DNA of 64,000 nucleotides, taken from CAWCAW01 sp963714125. Its GTDB lineage: Bacteria; Actinomycetota; Acidimicrobiia; Acidimicrobiales; UBA8190. Made by a program: the position numbers and the translations under genes. The stretch covers positions 558,001 to 622,000 of the forward strand of contig OY970234.1 of NCBI GenBank assembly GCA_963714125.1, in the 5' to 3' direction. Below are positions 17,033-27,753 of this stretch, in pieces (the first letter of the stretch is position 1; every line of letters begins with the position of its first letter). Below the pieces are notes generated by a model. It was not told the origin of the DNA and searched no databases. It saw nothing but the letters and a program-made list of their open reading frames with translations.

Positions 17033-20000
17033 ATGAAGGTTTTCTCTTCGATTCTCGGGTCCGGAGATCTGCGCCGTCGCGGTGGCAGCCTACGAATTGC
17101 GTTGGCGCTGTCGCTGATGGCCGGCATCCTGAGCGTGCTCGGCGTGGCGTTGGTGAACGTCCTGCCGGCCTCTGCCGCCGTGGGCAGTTTCTGCACCACC
17201 ACGGCCGGCGGCACCACGACCACGACCACCACCACCACCACGTTCGTCGACGGACAAGCCGACACCTATACCGTGTCGTGCTTCCAGCAGACCGGGATCT
17301 CGGGTGAAGCCGCCTACCCGACGGTCTCCCTTACCTCGGGCACCCTGCCCGCCGGCGCCACCTTCGCCGGCGGCGGTCAGTCGACCGTGTGCTCCACAGG
17401 CAACGCCAACCAGGCGACGACGACCACCTCGGGGTCGGGAACCACCGAGGACTACATCATCGAGTGCGCGCTCAAGTTCACCCCTCCGTCGGGAACCACC
17501 ACGGCCGTCCCCTTGGCCTTCACGCCCACGGTCAGCGCCTGTACGCCTACGGCTTGCAGCGGCAGCGGCACCGCCATTTCTCTGAACCTTACGTATGTCA
17601 CCCCCACCACCCCCACCTGCCTCGACCCGGCAACGGCCACAACGACCACCTGGTACGAAGGGACCAGCGCCCTCTACACCGCGGAGTGTTATGACCAGAC
17701 CGGGGTGTCGGGCATTCCCTCGTATCCCCATGTGATGACCTTCTCGGGGACTTTCCCATCCAGTACGCCAACGCTGTCTGGATCCAGTACGGGAACAGAG
17801 CCGGGCACTGCCGGTACCGGCACCGGTACCGCGAGTGCGTCCACGTGCGGTACCACCACCTCGGGGTCAGGAACGACCGAGGACTACATCCTCGTATGCG
17901 ACTTCGAAGACTCCACTGTTCCGGCTGACGCCGTGGGCAGCCCGTTCACCTTCAACTTCCAAGCCACGAACTCTGTCAACGTGAGCAGCGGCAACGGGAC
18001 AGCGAGCACCAACTCGGCCAACCTGAACATCAACGTGGCCGCCACGACCGTGACGTGCATCGACCCCATCGCGGCCGGCGCCACGACCACCTTCTACCAA
18101 GGGGACGTCAGCTCCTATTCCGTGGAATGCGAGGCACAGAGCGGGATCTCCGGTGTGACTGCGTATCCGAAGACGATCACCATCAACTCCGGCGGGCTCC
18201 CGGGGGACGCTAATCAGACATTTGCAGGTGCTAATCAACAGACCTGCACCTCCGGGACCGGTACCACTACGACCACCTCAGGGTCAGGGACGACCGAGGA
18301 ATACGTCACCATCTGTGCCCTGAAGGGAGACCTGACCTCTGCGGATACCGGCCCCTACACAGCGAACTTCACCGCCACCGGGCCCAGCGGCTTCGGCAGT
18401 TCGGCGACATCGGGCACCTTGACCGTCAACTCACTGGCACCCTCCTTGACGGCCTGCCTCGACCCCGCCGCGGCCGGATCAACCACCACCTTCGGATCCT
18501 CGGGGTCGGGCACCCAGAACAGCTACACGGTGGAGTGCTATTCAGAGTCCGGGGTCAGCGGACAGTCGGCAGGTTTCCCCAACTCGATCACGCCCACGGG
18601 GGGCAGTGGTCTGCCCAGCGACGCCACCTTCGGCGGGCAGGGCCCGCCCCCCACATCTGCCTGTAGCGTCGGAACCGGTACCACGGCCACGGCCACGTCG
18701 GGATCGGGGACGACCGAGGAGTACATCACCGAGTGCTCGATCTCCGAGAACACCGTCAGCGCTGACAACGGCACCTACACCTCGCAGTTCCAGTCCTCCG
18801 CACAGGGCGCAGCTGCTTCGGGCACCCTGACGATCAACGTCACGGGTCCCTCCACAATCTGCATCGACCCCGCCAACGCTGGCGCCACCACCACCTTTAA
18901 GGAGGGGATCAGCAACTCCTACAACGTGGAGTGCTACGGGTCGGGCTTCAGCTCGGCCAGCCCCAACAACTATCCCGCCTCGATCACGGCCAACAACGTG
19001 ACGCCTGCTGGCTCGTTCCTCGACGGAACGGCCAAGTTCGGCGGGACAGCTCCCCCCTCGACCTGCACCACGAGCGCGGGCGGGACAACCACCACGTCGG
19101 GGTCGGGGACGACCGAGGAGTACATCCTCGTGTGCGCCATCACCGACACGCCGAACAACACTGAGGGCGGGACCTACGCCGCCACCTTTACCGCCATTCC
19201 GGGCTCCAACGGCGGGAGCACCGTCACGTCGGGCAACCTGAACGTCAATGTCGTGCCCCTGACCAGCAGCTGCATCGACCCCGCCAGCGGCGGCTCGAGC
19301 GTCACCTTCTACACGAACCTCGCGAACTCCTACTCCGTCGAGTGTGAGACGGCCACGGGCATCTCGGGGACAGCGTCGTACCCGGCGTCGATCGCCATCG
19401 CCTCCGGCGCCTTCCCAGGTGACGCTACCCAGACATTTGCAGGTAGCAACCAACAGACGTGTAGTACCTCGTCTGGTGGGACCACCACCACCTCGGGGTC
19501 GGGGACGACCGAGGAGTACATCCTCGTGTGCGCCCTGGCGGCCACGCCGCAGACCGATGACATCGACACGTATCCGTTCACCTTCACCGGCACGGATGGC
19601 GCGGGGAACACCACCACTTCCGGCACATTGAGCGTGAGTGTGAGTGGCCCGACCTCGAACTGCATCACCCCCGCCGCCGCCGGTACCACGACCACCTTCA
19701 CCGATGGCACCGCCGGCAGCTACACCGTGGAGTGCTACACATCGGGATTCGGCTCTGCCGCAGCCGGGAACTATCCGTCCATCCACATCGCCTCGGGAAG
19801 CCTGCCCTCGAGCGGCAACATCAAATTCGGCGGCGCCACCCAGACGACGTGTGGTGTCGGCTCCGGCGCCACCACCACGACGAGTGGGTCGGGAGTCACC
19901 GAGGAGTACATCACCGAGTGCACCGTCGCCGGCACGCCTACGCTGGCTGACAGCGGCAACGGCCCGACCGCCGCGTCTTATCCGGTCACGTTCCAGTCCA

Positions 20001-23000
20001 TCCCCGGCGCCAACGGCGGCACTGCGGCCAACTCAGGCACCTTGAACCTGAAGATCGTGGGGACCGCTCCGAGCGGGCTGTGCTCGACGTGCCAGTCCTA
20101 TTACAACGCCGTTGCCGGCGTGCCGTTCTGCTTCGACTATGTGGCCAATGGCGTGACCGTGGCCAACGGGGGCCTACCCCTCACCAGCATCACGCCGGGG
20201 GCAACGCCCGCTAATACCACCGACTGGACGATCCAGAACATCGACTTGAACAACGGCAGCGCCCAGCTGTGCGGGGTCATGAGCGCGACCGAGGAGTTAA
20301 CAGAGACAACCCTGAATCCGGTCGCTACCAACGGGTGGGGCTCGGCCACGCAAACCTACGACATGTCCACGTACTCGCCGTGCACCTGGACCAACACCGA
20401 CACCGGCAATGGAGAGGCCAACTCGACGTACGACGCCAACCTGAACGTCGTGCAAACCGGTTCGCAATCCTCCTTCGGTGCGTCGATCACCGGTGGCGTC
20501 GTGCCGACCAAAACGAGGTACTACGCCTTGTGCTACAAGACCGGCACAAGCAGTGCTGATGCCTACTATCTCCCGGGTGGAAGCGGCGTATCGGTTGGAG
20601 CCTCCCCATTCGTCGTGACCAACGCCGGCCTGGGCGGCTACACGAATCCCAACGCACCCGGCGTCGGATCCCCCCTGTCGGAAGATAACAGTGCCTGCGG
20701 GGGTACCGTGAGCACGGCCAGCTCCAGCACGTTCGGCTCTTTCGGTTCGGCCACTCCGACGTACGATTTCACCTTCCCGAGCCCATGGGTGAACGGCGGG
20801 ATCTGCACCTATGGCTCCGGCATCGAGTCCGGCACGAACTCGGTCGGGACCGATACCGACTCCTACGCCTCGTGCCCACCAACGCAGCAGGACGTGAACG
20901 AGGGCTACGTCGACTGCAACACGCAAGCGGGCATCGGCACCAACGCGAGCTTCACCAGCGGCGAAAACTCCGCCACCGGCGGACCCCCCGATACCGTCTT
21001 CAACTACACCCAAGACGACCAGTTCTTCTCCGGCCAGCCGGTGCCCCAGGCCTCGACGGTGAACCTCTCCACGTCGGATGTGCAACCGGGCGACACGGTG
21101 ACAATCACTGGAGGTACGAACTGGTGGGGCGGTTCCGGGGCGAACGAGCCGAACGGTGCGTGTGACACCTACACCGGATCGGGCAACTCCACAGTCGACA
21201 CCTACCCCACCTATGGCGGCGGGGGAACTGAGCCGACCACGGTCGACGTGTGCAACAGCGCCGGCGTGTCGAGTTTCGGTGACAGCCAGAGCGGGAGCTA
21301 CTACCCGACCTATGCACCTCAGGTCTACGTCGGCACCAACAGCACCACCGCACATGCCGCCGGCCCGGTGACGAGCTCGGTCTCGCTCTACGGCAACACC
21401 TACTACTGCACCGGTGCCATACAGCAAAGCAACGCCACGGCGGCCACCAACACCGCTAACCCGTGCACGATGCAGATCGGGGGCGACAACCCCAACTTCG
21501 CCACCGCATGCCCGCATGACATAACGACCCCGCCCAGCGCTGGCGGCAACACGAACAACACCAACCCGTGCTCGAACGCAGACATCGGCGGGACGTTCAA
21601 GGTGCCTGCGAGCCTGACCCCGGGCACCTACAACGTCTATGTCGACGCCATGGACACCACGCCTCTGCCCGGCAACGGTCCCAACGACTCGGAGTCGGCG
21701 GAGCCGGCCAACTGCCCGGCGCAGACGAACGTAACAGCGGCGTCGGCTGGAAACCTGATCAGCAATGGCACGCTCAACGTCACCTCGACGACGAGCTTCG
21801 CCTCATCTGGCCAAGTCGCCGTGGCGATTGGTCCGGCCGGGACGGCCGGTGGTTCGACCGGGACCGCGGTCCTGAACTACACCGGGACAACGGGAACGGC
21901 ATTCACAGGCGTCACGGTGTCGTCGGGATCCCTGGCGGTTGCCGGATCGGCAACGTGGACGGTGCAGACCGGCGACGATGTCGCACCACCGTCAGCCTGT
22001 GAGACGAGCCCGGACGCGAACCTGGGCAGTGACGAGGCCGTGGCGCAAGTCAACGTCTCGGGTGCCGTGGTGGTGAAGTCGTCCACCACGAATTACACCG
22101 ACTCCGGTTACTCACAGGCCGGTGACGTCATCAACTACCAGTTCGCGGTGACGAACACCGGTGGTGACACACTCACAAACGTCAGTGTTACGGACACCCC
22201 GACGGCTCCGGCCGGGGCCCTTACGAGTGGTCCGACGTGTTCGAGCCTGGCCTCTCCGAGCGGGACCTGCTCCGGCAACAGCATCACCTTGCTGGCGGGC
22301 CAGACGGCCACGTTCACCGGCACCTACACGGTGACCCAGACCGACGTGGACCACGGCTCGGTGACCGACACGGCCAGCGTCAGTGGAACCAACGCCTCGA
22401 GCGAGACTGTCTCCTACAGCGGCAACACGGTCACGGTCAACGCGTCGGACGCCACCAAGAGCCTGCACATCGTCAAGTCGGCCAACACGACCTACAACGA
22501 CGGCGGCTACGGAACCACCGGTGACGTCATCACGTACACCTACGTGGTGACCAACAACGGCACCGAGACGGTTTCGGGTGTGGCTGTGAATGACACCCAG
22601 AGCGCGCCGGCTGGAGCACTCACGAGCGGTCCGGCGTGTCAGGGCCTTTCCGGGCCCACGGGCACGTGTTCGGGCAACAGCGTCACGTTGGCCCCCGGCC
22701 AGTCGGCCACCTATACGGCCAGCTACACGGTGACGCAGACCGACGTGGATAACGGCTCGGTGTCCGACTCGGCCACTGCCAGCGGCACGTCCTCGCTCGG
22801 TGGTGCTGTTACTTCGAACAGCTCTGCTGTCGACGTTGAAGCCAGTGATGCCACCTCGAGCCTCAGCCTCACGAAGGCGGCGACGACGAGCTATGGGGAC
22901 AACGGCTACGGCATGGCGGGCGACACCGTTACCTATACCTTCGTCGTGACGAACGCGGGCACGGAGACTGTTTCGGGCGTCGGCGTCAATGACACCCAAA

Positions 23001-26000
23001 GCGCTCCGGCCGGCTCCCTCACGAGCGGGCCGACCTGTCAGAGCCTCGCCTCGCCAAGCGCCACGTGCTCGGGCAACAGCGTCACCTTTGCCCCGGGGCA
23101 ATCGGGAACCTTCACGGCTACCTACACGGTGACCCAGGCCGATGTGGACAACGGCTCGATTTCCGACTCGGCGAGCGCCAGCGGCACGGCTTCGGTCGGC
23201 GGGGCTGAATCGTCGCCGATGACCAGCTTCTCTGTCGCCAAGGTCAACGCCTCGGACGCCAACACGGTCCTGACCCTCGTCAAGACGGCCAACACGGCGT
23301 ACAGCGACGGTGGCTACGGCGCAGTCGGTGACACCATCACCTACACCTACGTCGTGACCAACACGGGCACGGAGACGGTTTCGGGTGTCACCATCAACGA
23401 CGTCCAGTCGGCCCCGGCCGGAGCGCTTGCGAGCGGGCCGACGTGTGTGAGCCTGTCGTCTCCGAGCGGGACCTGCTCAGGCAGCGGCACCAGCGTGGCT
23501 CCGGGCCAGTCAGCCACCTTCACCGCCACCTACACGGTGACCCAGGCTGACATCGACAACGGTTCGGTGTCCGACTCTGCCACTGCCGGCGGTACATCGT
23601 CTGATAGCGGCAGCGTCACTTCGAACAGCTCTGCGGTCACGGTCTCGGCCAGTGACGCCACCACCAGCCTGGGCATCGTCAAGTCGACGACGTCCCCGGG
23701 CTACGGGGCCGTCGGCAACACCATTCCCTACACCTTCGTGGTGACCAACACCGGTTCTGAGACCGTCACGGGCGTCAGTGTCACCGACACCCCGTCGGCC
23801 CCGGCCGGAGCTCTCACCAGTGGGCCGACGTGTGTGAGCGAGACCTCTCCGAGCGGAACGTGCTCGGGCAACAGCGCCACATTGGTCTCGGGCCAGTCAG
23901 CCACCTTCACCGGTAGCTACACGGTGACCCAGGCCGACGTGGACAACGGTGCGGTGACCGACTCGGCTACCGCCAGCGGCACGTCTTCGCTCAACGGATC
24001 GGTGACCTCGCCGTCCTCGAGTCCGCCGACGGCGGTGTTCGCCACCTTCGCGGGCTCCAGTCTGAGTCTCTCGAAGTCGGCAGCCACCACCTACACGGAC
24101 AACGGCTACGGAGCTGTCGGTGACGTCGTCACGTATACCTTCGTGGCTACCAACACCGGCACAAGGACGATCAACGGTGTCGGCATCAACGACGCCCAGA
24201 CCGCTCCCGCCGGGTCGCTCACAAGTGGGCCGACGTGTGAGACCACGGCCAGTCCGTCCGGCACGTGCTCAGCGAACAGCGTCAGCTTGGACCCAGGCGA
24301 GTCAGCCACCTTCACCGCCACCTACACGGTGACCCAGGCTGACATCGACAACGGTTCGGTGTCTGACACGGCCACGGCCAGCGGCACCGACACGAACAGC
24401 CACATCATCCACTCGCCACAGGAGAGCGCCACGGTTTCCGCTACGGACGCCACCGCCGGCCTGAACCTGGTGAAGTCGGCGGTGACGAGCTACTCGGACA
24501 ACGGCTACGCCAAAGCGGGTGACACCATCACCTACACCTTCGCGGTGACCAACACTGGCACCGAGACGATCACAGGTGCAGAGGTCACCGACACGCCGTC
24601 GGCGCCAGCCGGAGCCCTCACCAGCGGTCCGACGTGTGTGAGCCTGTCGTCTCCGAGCGGCACATGCTCGGGGAGCAGTGCATCGGTGGCCCCAGGGCAG
24701 ACGGCGACCTTCACCGGCACCTACACGGTGACCCAGGCCGATGTTGATAACGGCTCGGTGTCCGACTCTGCGACGGCCAGCGGCACATCATCTGACAACG
24801 GTGTCGTGACATCGACGCCGACGTCGATGTCCATCGCCACGGTCAACGCCTCTGACGCCAACACGACGCTGGGCCTCGTGAAGTCGGCGACCACGCACTA
24901 CTCGGACGAGGGCTATGCCCAGGCTGGCGACACGATCACCTACACCTATGTGGTGACCAACTCGGGCACGGAAACGGTGAACGGTATTGCGGTCGCCGAC
25001 GTCCTGAGCGCTCCGGCTGGGTCGCTTACGAGTGGGCCGACATGCGTGAGCCGGTCCAACCCGTCCGGCACATGCTCGGGCAATAGCGCCAGCTTGGCTC
25101 CGGGTCAGTCGGCCACGTTCACCGGCACCTACACCGTGACCCAGGCCGACGTCGACAACGGATCGGTGACCGACACAGCCACGGCCAGCGGGACGTCCTC
25201 GCTCAATGGCAATGTCGCATCGTCGACTCCGCTGACCTCCACGGTCACGGTGCCGGCCTCGGATGCCACTTCGGGCCTCAGCCTCAACATCGACCCGCCT
25301 GTCTACGGGGCCGCCGGCGATACCGTTCCGTTCACTTACACGGTGGGCAACACCGGTTCCACCACCGTCAACGGCATCTCCGTCGCCGACAACCTGGTGG
25401 ATGGTGAGAGCCACACCATCGGCTGCGTGGCCACGACCCTGGCGCCGTCCCAGACCACAACGTGTTCGGGGAGCTACACGGTGAGCCAGGCCGACGTGGA
25501 CCATGGCTCGGTCACCGACACGGGTACCGCCAGTGGGTCCAGCTCTCAGGGCCCCGTCAGCTCGGCACCCGCGTCGTACACGGTGTACGCCGCCAACGCC
25601 ACCAAGGGTCTGAGCATCGTCAAGTCGTCGAGCACGGCGAACTACGGCGCTGCCGGAGACACCATCTCCTACAGCTACGTGGTCACCAACACGGGTACGA
25701 CGACCGTCACGGGTGTGAGCGTGTCCGACAGCCTGGGTGCCGCCGTCACGGCCAACCCGAACGGCTGCCCGCAATCGTCTCTGGGCCCCAACGCCACTGA
25801 AACCTGCACGGGTACGTACACGGTGTCGCAGTCCGATGTGACCCACGGCTCGGTGACCAACACGGCCACCGCGAGCGGGACGGCCAGCTTCCTCGGCAAT
25901 ATCCTCTCCAGTGCGTCGAACACCGTGACGGTGCCGTCCACCTATACATCGACGACGACAGCGGCCACGAGCTCGACCTCGGCGCTCGGTGGACCTGACA

Positions 26001-26920
26001 GCGACGCCGCCACCATCACTGGAAACAGTGTCTATGGCAGCCCATCGGTCGGCACGGTGACGTTCTACGAGTGCGGTCCGACGCCCACCCCGACAGCCTG
26101 CACCTCGAAGGCCAACGAGGTCGGCACTCCTGTGTCGATCACAGCTCACGGCGCTAACACCGCGGTGGCCAGTTCGACGGAGTTCTCGGCAACCTCGACC
26201 GGGTACTGGTGCTTCGCCGGCTACTACTCGGGCGGGGGGAACTACGCCGCCAGCTCTGACACCGGGACCAACGAGTGCTACCAGGTCACAGCGGCCACCA
26301 CGTCCAACCAGACGGCCCCGTCGGACGCGACCATCCAACTTGGACAGGCCAACACCGATCTTGCGACGGTGACGGGCAACGTGTCCGGTGGTAGTCCCAC
26401 CGGGACGGTGACCTTCTACGCCTGCGGCCCAGACGCAACGAGCACGCCGTGTACCTCGAAAGCCAACCAGGTGGGGAGTCCGGTCAACGTCAGCGCCGGT
26501 GCTCATGACACCTCCACGGCGACGTCGGGATCCTTTACACCGAGTGCGGCCGGTTACTGGTGCTTGGCCGGCTACTACTCGGGAGACACCAACTACAAGG
26601 CGAGCTCGGACACGTCCATCGACGAGTGCTTCTACGTCCAAGGACCGGTGGCAATCGCCACGACGTCACTGCCGGGTGCGACCAAGGGTGTGGCTTACTC
26701 CTTCACCCTGAGCGCACGCGGGGGAACCCCGCCGTACAAGTGGACGCACAACCGCCTGCCCCGGGGCCTCTCGCTCAACAAGGCGACCGGTGTGCTGTCG
26801 GGAACGCCGAAGAAGAACGGGACCTTCACCTTCACCATCCGGGTGATGGACTCCACGGGTCGGCGTAACAGCCAGCACGAGCGGGCATCCAAGGTGTTCA
26901 CTTTGGTGATCGCCCCGTAA
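17033..26920 (+). CDS. Giant secreted repeat protein (adhesin-like)
   Basis: About 3295 aa. The ATG at 17033 follows GTGAGGG (17021-17027) and begins a Sec signal peptide ending near residue 48 (ASA); the upstream in-frame start at 16787 is rejected. Order: seven cysteine-containing repeats of about 135 aa (residues about 50-1015) with TTTSGSGTTEEYI cores; a unique Cys-rich region (about 1015-1675); ten DUF11-like repeats of about 125 aa (about 1675-2970); two Ig-like repeats with WC-x-AGYYSG; a final He_PIG-type Ig domain. There is no LPXTG, membrane anchor or SLH motif. Likely a surface or matrix fibre; how it is retained is unknown. A terminator follows. Confidence 0.85.
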   Translation: MKVFSSILGSGDLRRRGGSLRIALALSLMAGILSVLGVALVNVLPASAAVGSFCTTTAGGTTTTTTTTTTFVDGQADTYTVSCFQQTGISGEAAYPTVSLTSGTLPAGATFAGGGQSTVCSTGNANQATTTTSGSGTTEDYIIECALKFTPPSGTTTAVPLAFTPTVSACTPTACSGSGTAISLNLTYVTPTTPTCLDPATATTTTWYEGTSALYTAECYDQTGVSGIPSYPHVMTFSGTFPSSTPTLSGSSTGTEPGTAGTGTGTASASTCGTTTSGSGTTEDYILVCDFEDSTVPADAVGSPFTFNFQATNSVNVSSGNGTASTNSANLNINVAATTVTCIDPIAAGATTTFYQGDVSSYSVECEAQSGISGVTAYPKTITINSGGLPGDANQTFAGANQQTCTSGTGTTTTTSGSGTTEEYVTICALKGDLTSADTGPYTANFTATGPSGFGSSATSGTLTVNSLAPSLTACLDPAAAGSTTTFGSSGSGTQNSYTVECYSESGVSGQSAGFPNSITPTGGSGLPSDATFGGQGPPPTSACSVGTGTTATATSGSGTTEEYITECSISENTVSADNGTYTSQFQSSAQGAAASGTLTINVTGPSTICIDPANAGATTTFKEGISNSYNVECYGSGFSSASPNNYPASITANNVTPAGSFLDGTAKFGGTAPPSTCTTSAGGTTTTSGSGTTEEYILVCAITDTPNNTEGGTYAATFTAIPGSNGGSTVTSGNLNVNVVPLTSSCIDPASGGSSVTFYTNLANSYSVECETATGISGTASYPASIAIASGAFPGDATQTFAGSNQQTCSTSSGGTTTTSGSGTTEEYILVCALAATPQTDDIDTYPFTFTGTDGAGNTTTSGTLSVSVSGPTSNCITPAAAGTTTTFTDGTAGSYTVECYTSGFGSAAAGNYPSIHIASGSLPSSGNIKFGGATQTTCGVGSGATTTTSGSGVTEEYITECTVAGTPTLADSGNGPTAASYPVTFQSIPGANGGTAANSGTLNLKIVGTAPSGLCSTCQSYYNAVAGVPFCFDYVANGVTVANGGLPLTSITPGATPANTTDWTIQNIDLNNGSAQLCGVMSATEELTETTLNPVATNGWGSATQTYDMSTYSPCTWTNTDTGNGEANSTYDANLNVVQTGSQSSFGASITGGVVPTKTRYYALCYKTGTSSADAYYLPGGSGVSVGASPFVVTNAGLGGYTNPNAPGVGSPLSEDNSACGGTVSTASSSTFGSFGSATPTYDFTFPSPWVNGGICTYGSGIESGTNSVGTDTDSYASCPPTQQDVNEGYVDCNTQAGIGTNASFTSGENSATGGPPDTVFNYTQDDQFFSGQPVPQASTVNLSTSDVQPGDTVTITGGTNWWGGSGANEPNGACDTYTGSGNSTVDTYPTYGGGGTEPTTVDVCNSAGVSSFGDSQSGSYYPTYAPQVYVGTNSTTAHAAGPVTSSVSLYGNTYYCTGAIQQSNATAATNTANPCTMQIGGDNPNFATACPHDITTPPSAGGNTNNTNPCSNADIGGTFKVPASLTPGTYNVYVDAMDTTPLPGNGPNDSESAEPANCPAQTNVTAASAGNLISNGTLNVTSTTSFASSGQVAVAIGPAGTAGGSTGTAVLNYTGTTGTAFTGVTVSSGSLAVAGSATWTVQTGDDVAPPSACETSPDANLGSDEAVAQVNVSGAVVVKSSTTNYTDSGYSQAGDVINYQFAVTNTGGDTLTNVSVTDTPTAPAGALTSGPTCSSLASPSGTCSGNSITLLAGQTATFTGTYTVTQTDVDHGSVTDTASVSGTNASSETVSYSGNTVTVNASDATKSLHIVKSANTTYNDGGYGTTGDVITYTYVVTNNGTETVSGVAVNDTQSAPAGALTSGPACQGLSGPTGTCSGNSVTLAPGQSATYTASYTVTQTDVDNGSVSDSATASGTSSLGGAVTSNSSAVDVEASDATSSLSLTKAATTSYGDNGYGMAGDTVTYTFVVTNAGTETVSGVGVNDTQSAPAGSLTSGPTCQSLASPSATCSGNSVTFAPGQSGTFTATYTVTQADVDNGSISDSASASGTASVGGAESSPMTSFSVAKVNASDANTVLTLVKTANTAYSDGGYGAVGDTITYTYVVTNTGTETVSGVTINDVQSAPAGALASGPTCVSLSSPSGTCSGSGTSVAPGQSATFTATYTVTQADIDNGSVSDSATAGGTSSDSGSVTSNSSAVTVSASDATTSLGIVKSTTSPGYGAVGNTIPYTFVVTNTGSETVTGVSVTDTPSAPAGALTSGPTCVSETSPSGTCSGNSATLVSGQSATFTGSYTVTQADVDNGAVTDSATASGTSSLNGSVTSPSSSPPTAVFATFAGSSLSLSKSAATTYTDNGYGAVGDVVTYTFVATNTGTRTINGVGINDAQTAPAGSLTSGPTCETTASPSGTCSANSVSLDPGESATFTATYTVTQADIDNGSVSDTATASGTDTNSHIIHSPQESATVSATDATAGLNLVKSAVTSYSDNGYAKAGDTITYTFAVTNTGTETITGAEVTDTPSAPAGALTSGPTCVSLSSPSGTCSGSSASVAPGQTATFTGTYTVTQADVDNGSVSDSATASGTSSDNGVVTSTPTSMSIATVNASDANTTLGLVKSATTHYSDEGYAQAGDTITYTYVVTNSGTETVNGIAVADVLSAPAGSLTSGPTCVSRSNPSGTCSGNSASLAPGQSATFTGTYTVTQADVDNGSVTDTATASGTSSLNGNVASSTPLTSTVTVPASDATSGLSLNIDPPVYGAAGDTVPFTYTVGNTGSTTVNGISVADNLVDGESHTIGCVATTLAPSQTTTCSGSYTVSQADVDHGSVTDTGTASGSSSQGPVSSAPASYTVYAANATKGLSIVKSSSTANYGAAGDTISYSYVVTNTGTTTVTGVSVSDSLGAAVTANPNGCPQSSLGPNATETCTGTYTVSQSDVTHGSVTNTATASGTASFLGNILSSASNTVTVPSTYTSTTTAATSSTSALGGPDSDAATITGNSVYGSPSVGTVTFYECGPTPTPTACTSKANEVGTPVSITAHGANTAVASSTEFSATSTGYWCFAGYYSGGGNYAASSDTGTNECYQVTAATTSNQTAPSDATIQLGQANTDLATVTGNVSGGSPTGTVTFYACGPDATSTPCTSKANQVGSPVNVSAGAHDTSTATSGSFTPSAAGYWCLAGYYSGDTNYKASSDTSIDECFYVQGPVAIATTSLPGATKGVAYSFTLSARGGTPPYKWTHNRLPRGLSLNKATGVLSGTPKKNGTFTFTIRVMDSTGRRNSQHERASKVFTLVIAP
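17190..20085 (+). repeat. Seven tandem Cys-type repeats within the giant protein
   Basis: Each unit (about 400 bp) codes the pattern C-x-DP-x2-AG-x-TTTF, a YxVEC motif, a hydrophobic patch, then TTSGSGTTEEYI and a C. Units vary in sequence, so they are old duplications. The first unit opens with a run of nine Thr codons (about 17212-17240) on an ACC/ACG triplet tract. Confidence 0.8.
22060..25940 (+). repeat. Ten tandem DUF11-like repeats within the giant protein
   Basis: Each unit has L-x-KSA-x-T-x-Y-x-D-x-GY, GDxxTYTxVVTNTGTETV, SAPAGxLTSGPTC, CSGNS, and TYTVTQADVDNGSV-x-D-x-ATASGT. Units 5, 9 and 10 are shorter at the start. The DUF11 family is known from bacterial surface proteins. The DNA repeats are close enough to complicate assembly. 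Confidence 0.8.
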
Positions 26921-26951
26921 CAGCTTCACCCCAGAAGTTCCTGATAGCGAG

Positions 26952-26985
26952 AGACGGTCAGCCCGCCCCAGGCTGACCGTCTTTT
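26952..26985 (+). terminator. Rho-independent terminator after giant protein
   Basis: Perfect 12-bp stem AGACGGTCAGCC/GGCTGACCGTCT with a 7-nt loop (26952-26982), with a short T run (26982-26985), 32 bp after the stop codon. Confidence 0.9.
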
Positions 26986-27083
26986 CGCGCCTGGAGGAGA
27001 TCGGAGGGGGCCCAGGCGATAGCAGGTACTTGTGGACGCAAGGAAATCCCGTGTGGGTTCCGGCGTTCACCCATTGTTAACAA

Positions 27084-27111
27084 CCCGTCTTGACATGTAT
27101 TTTCGGACGGG
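27084..27111 (+). promoter_or_regulatory. Candidate promoter/operator of the TetR gene
   Basis: A perfect -35 hexamer TTGACA (27090-27095) sits inside an inverted repeat CCCGTC/GACGGG (27084-27089 and 27106-27111, 16-nt spacer). TetR regulators often bind such sites at their own promoter. No good -10 lies at 17 nt, so the promoter reading is weak. Confidence 0.35.
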
Positions 27112-27177
27112 GCCCTTTTGTGGTTGGGCCGGTCATCGAACACCGTTGCTCGCAACACGCCGCAGAGGGGGATTGCG

Positions 27178-27753
27178 TTGGCTCGTCGGACGCCCAGGGT
27201 GACCACGACGCGAGAGAGACTGCTCGAGGCTGCCGGGGACGCGTTTGTGGCCAGAGGCTTCGCGGCCACGGGTGTCGACCACATCGTCGAGCGGGCCGGC
27301 ACGACCCGGGGCGCGTTTTACTACTACTTCGCCAGCAAAGGTGATGTGGCCACGGACCTCCAGCAGGAATTGTGGAGTTCGGTGGCCGAACGCGTGCAGG
27401 GTATGTGGAACCCGGAGATCGACATGATCACGAAGTTCCGCCAAGCCATTGCCGCCTACTTCGGCGCACTTGCCGATCTGGGCGCTCAGGCCGATTTTCT
27501 GCGGCAGAGCTTTGTGGATCCGACGTTGCAGGTGAGCGGCGGTGACTCCTGGAACTGGGGTGTCGCCCTAATCAGGGACCTGCTTGTCGAGGGCATGGAT
27601 CGCGGCGAGATCTCCTCGTGCGATCCCTCGGCGTCGGCGCGTCTGCTCACCGAGGTCTTCGAGTTGGCGACCTTCCAATCCCTGTCCGGCGAGGACCTCA
27701 CCGACACCCTCGGTGTCATCGAGGCATTGATCGACTGCCTGGTGCCTGTCTGA
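27178..27753 (+). CDS. TetR/AcrR family transcriptional regulator
   Basis: 191 aa from a TTG at 27178, preceded by AGAGGGGG with 6-nt spacing; the frame is open to 27118 but that segment is not part of the family. N-terminal TetR helix-turn-helix: TTRERLLEAAGDAFVARG, then FAATGVDHIVERAGTTRGAFYYYF, the classic third-helix motif. The C-terminal ligand domain is helical. Family knowledge: homodimeric repressor released by a small molecule. The following permease gene, in the same orientation after 172 bp, is the likely target besides itself. Confidence 0.93.
   Translation: MARRTPRVTTTRERLLEAAGDAFVARGFAATGVDHIVERAGTTRGAFYYYFASKGDVATDLQQELWSSVAERVQGMWNPEIDMITKFRQAIAAYFGALADLGAQADFLRQSFVDPTLQVSGGDSWNWGVALIRDLLVEGMDRGEISSCDPSASARLLTEVFELATFQSLSGEDLTDTLGVIEALIDCLVPV

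Noticed and set aside
17210..17242. ACC/ACG triplet run as a phase-variation tract
   Set aside because: Triplet changes keep the frame, so they cannot switch the gene off; only Thr number would change.
17190..26640. Tandem repeats as a CRISPR-like array
   Set aside because: Units are 350-400 bp, in frame and coding; there are no short identical repeats with unique spacers.
24788..26641. 617-codon open frame on the minus strand (and similar long ones at 22112-23101, 20297-21517, 18542-19786)
   Set aside because: They lie antisense to the repeat arrays of the giant protein; the skewed codon use of the repeats keeps the other frames open. The products are Arg/Gly-rich without domain or ribosome site.
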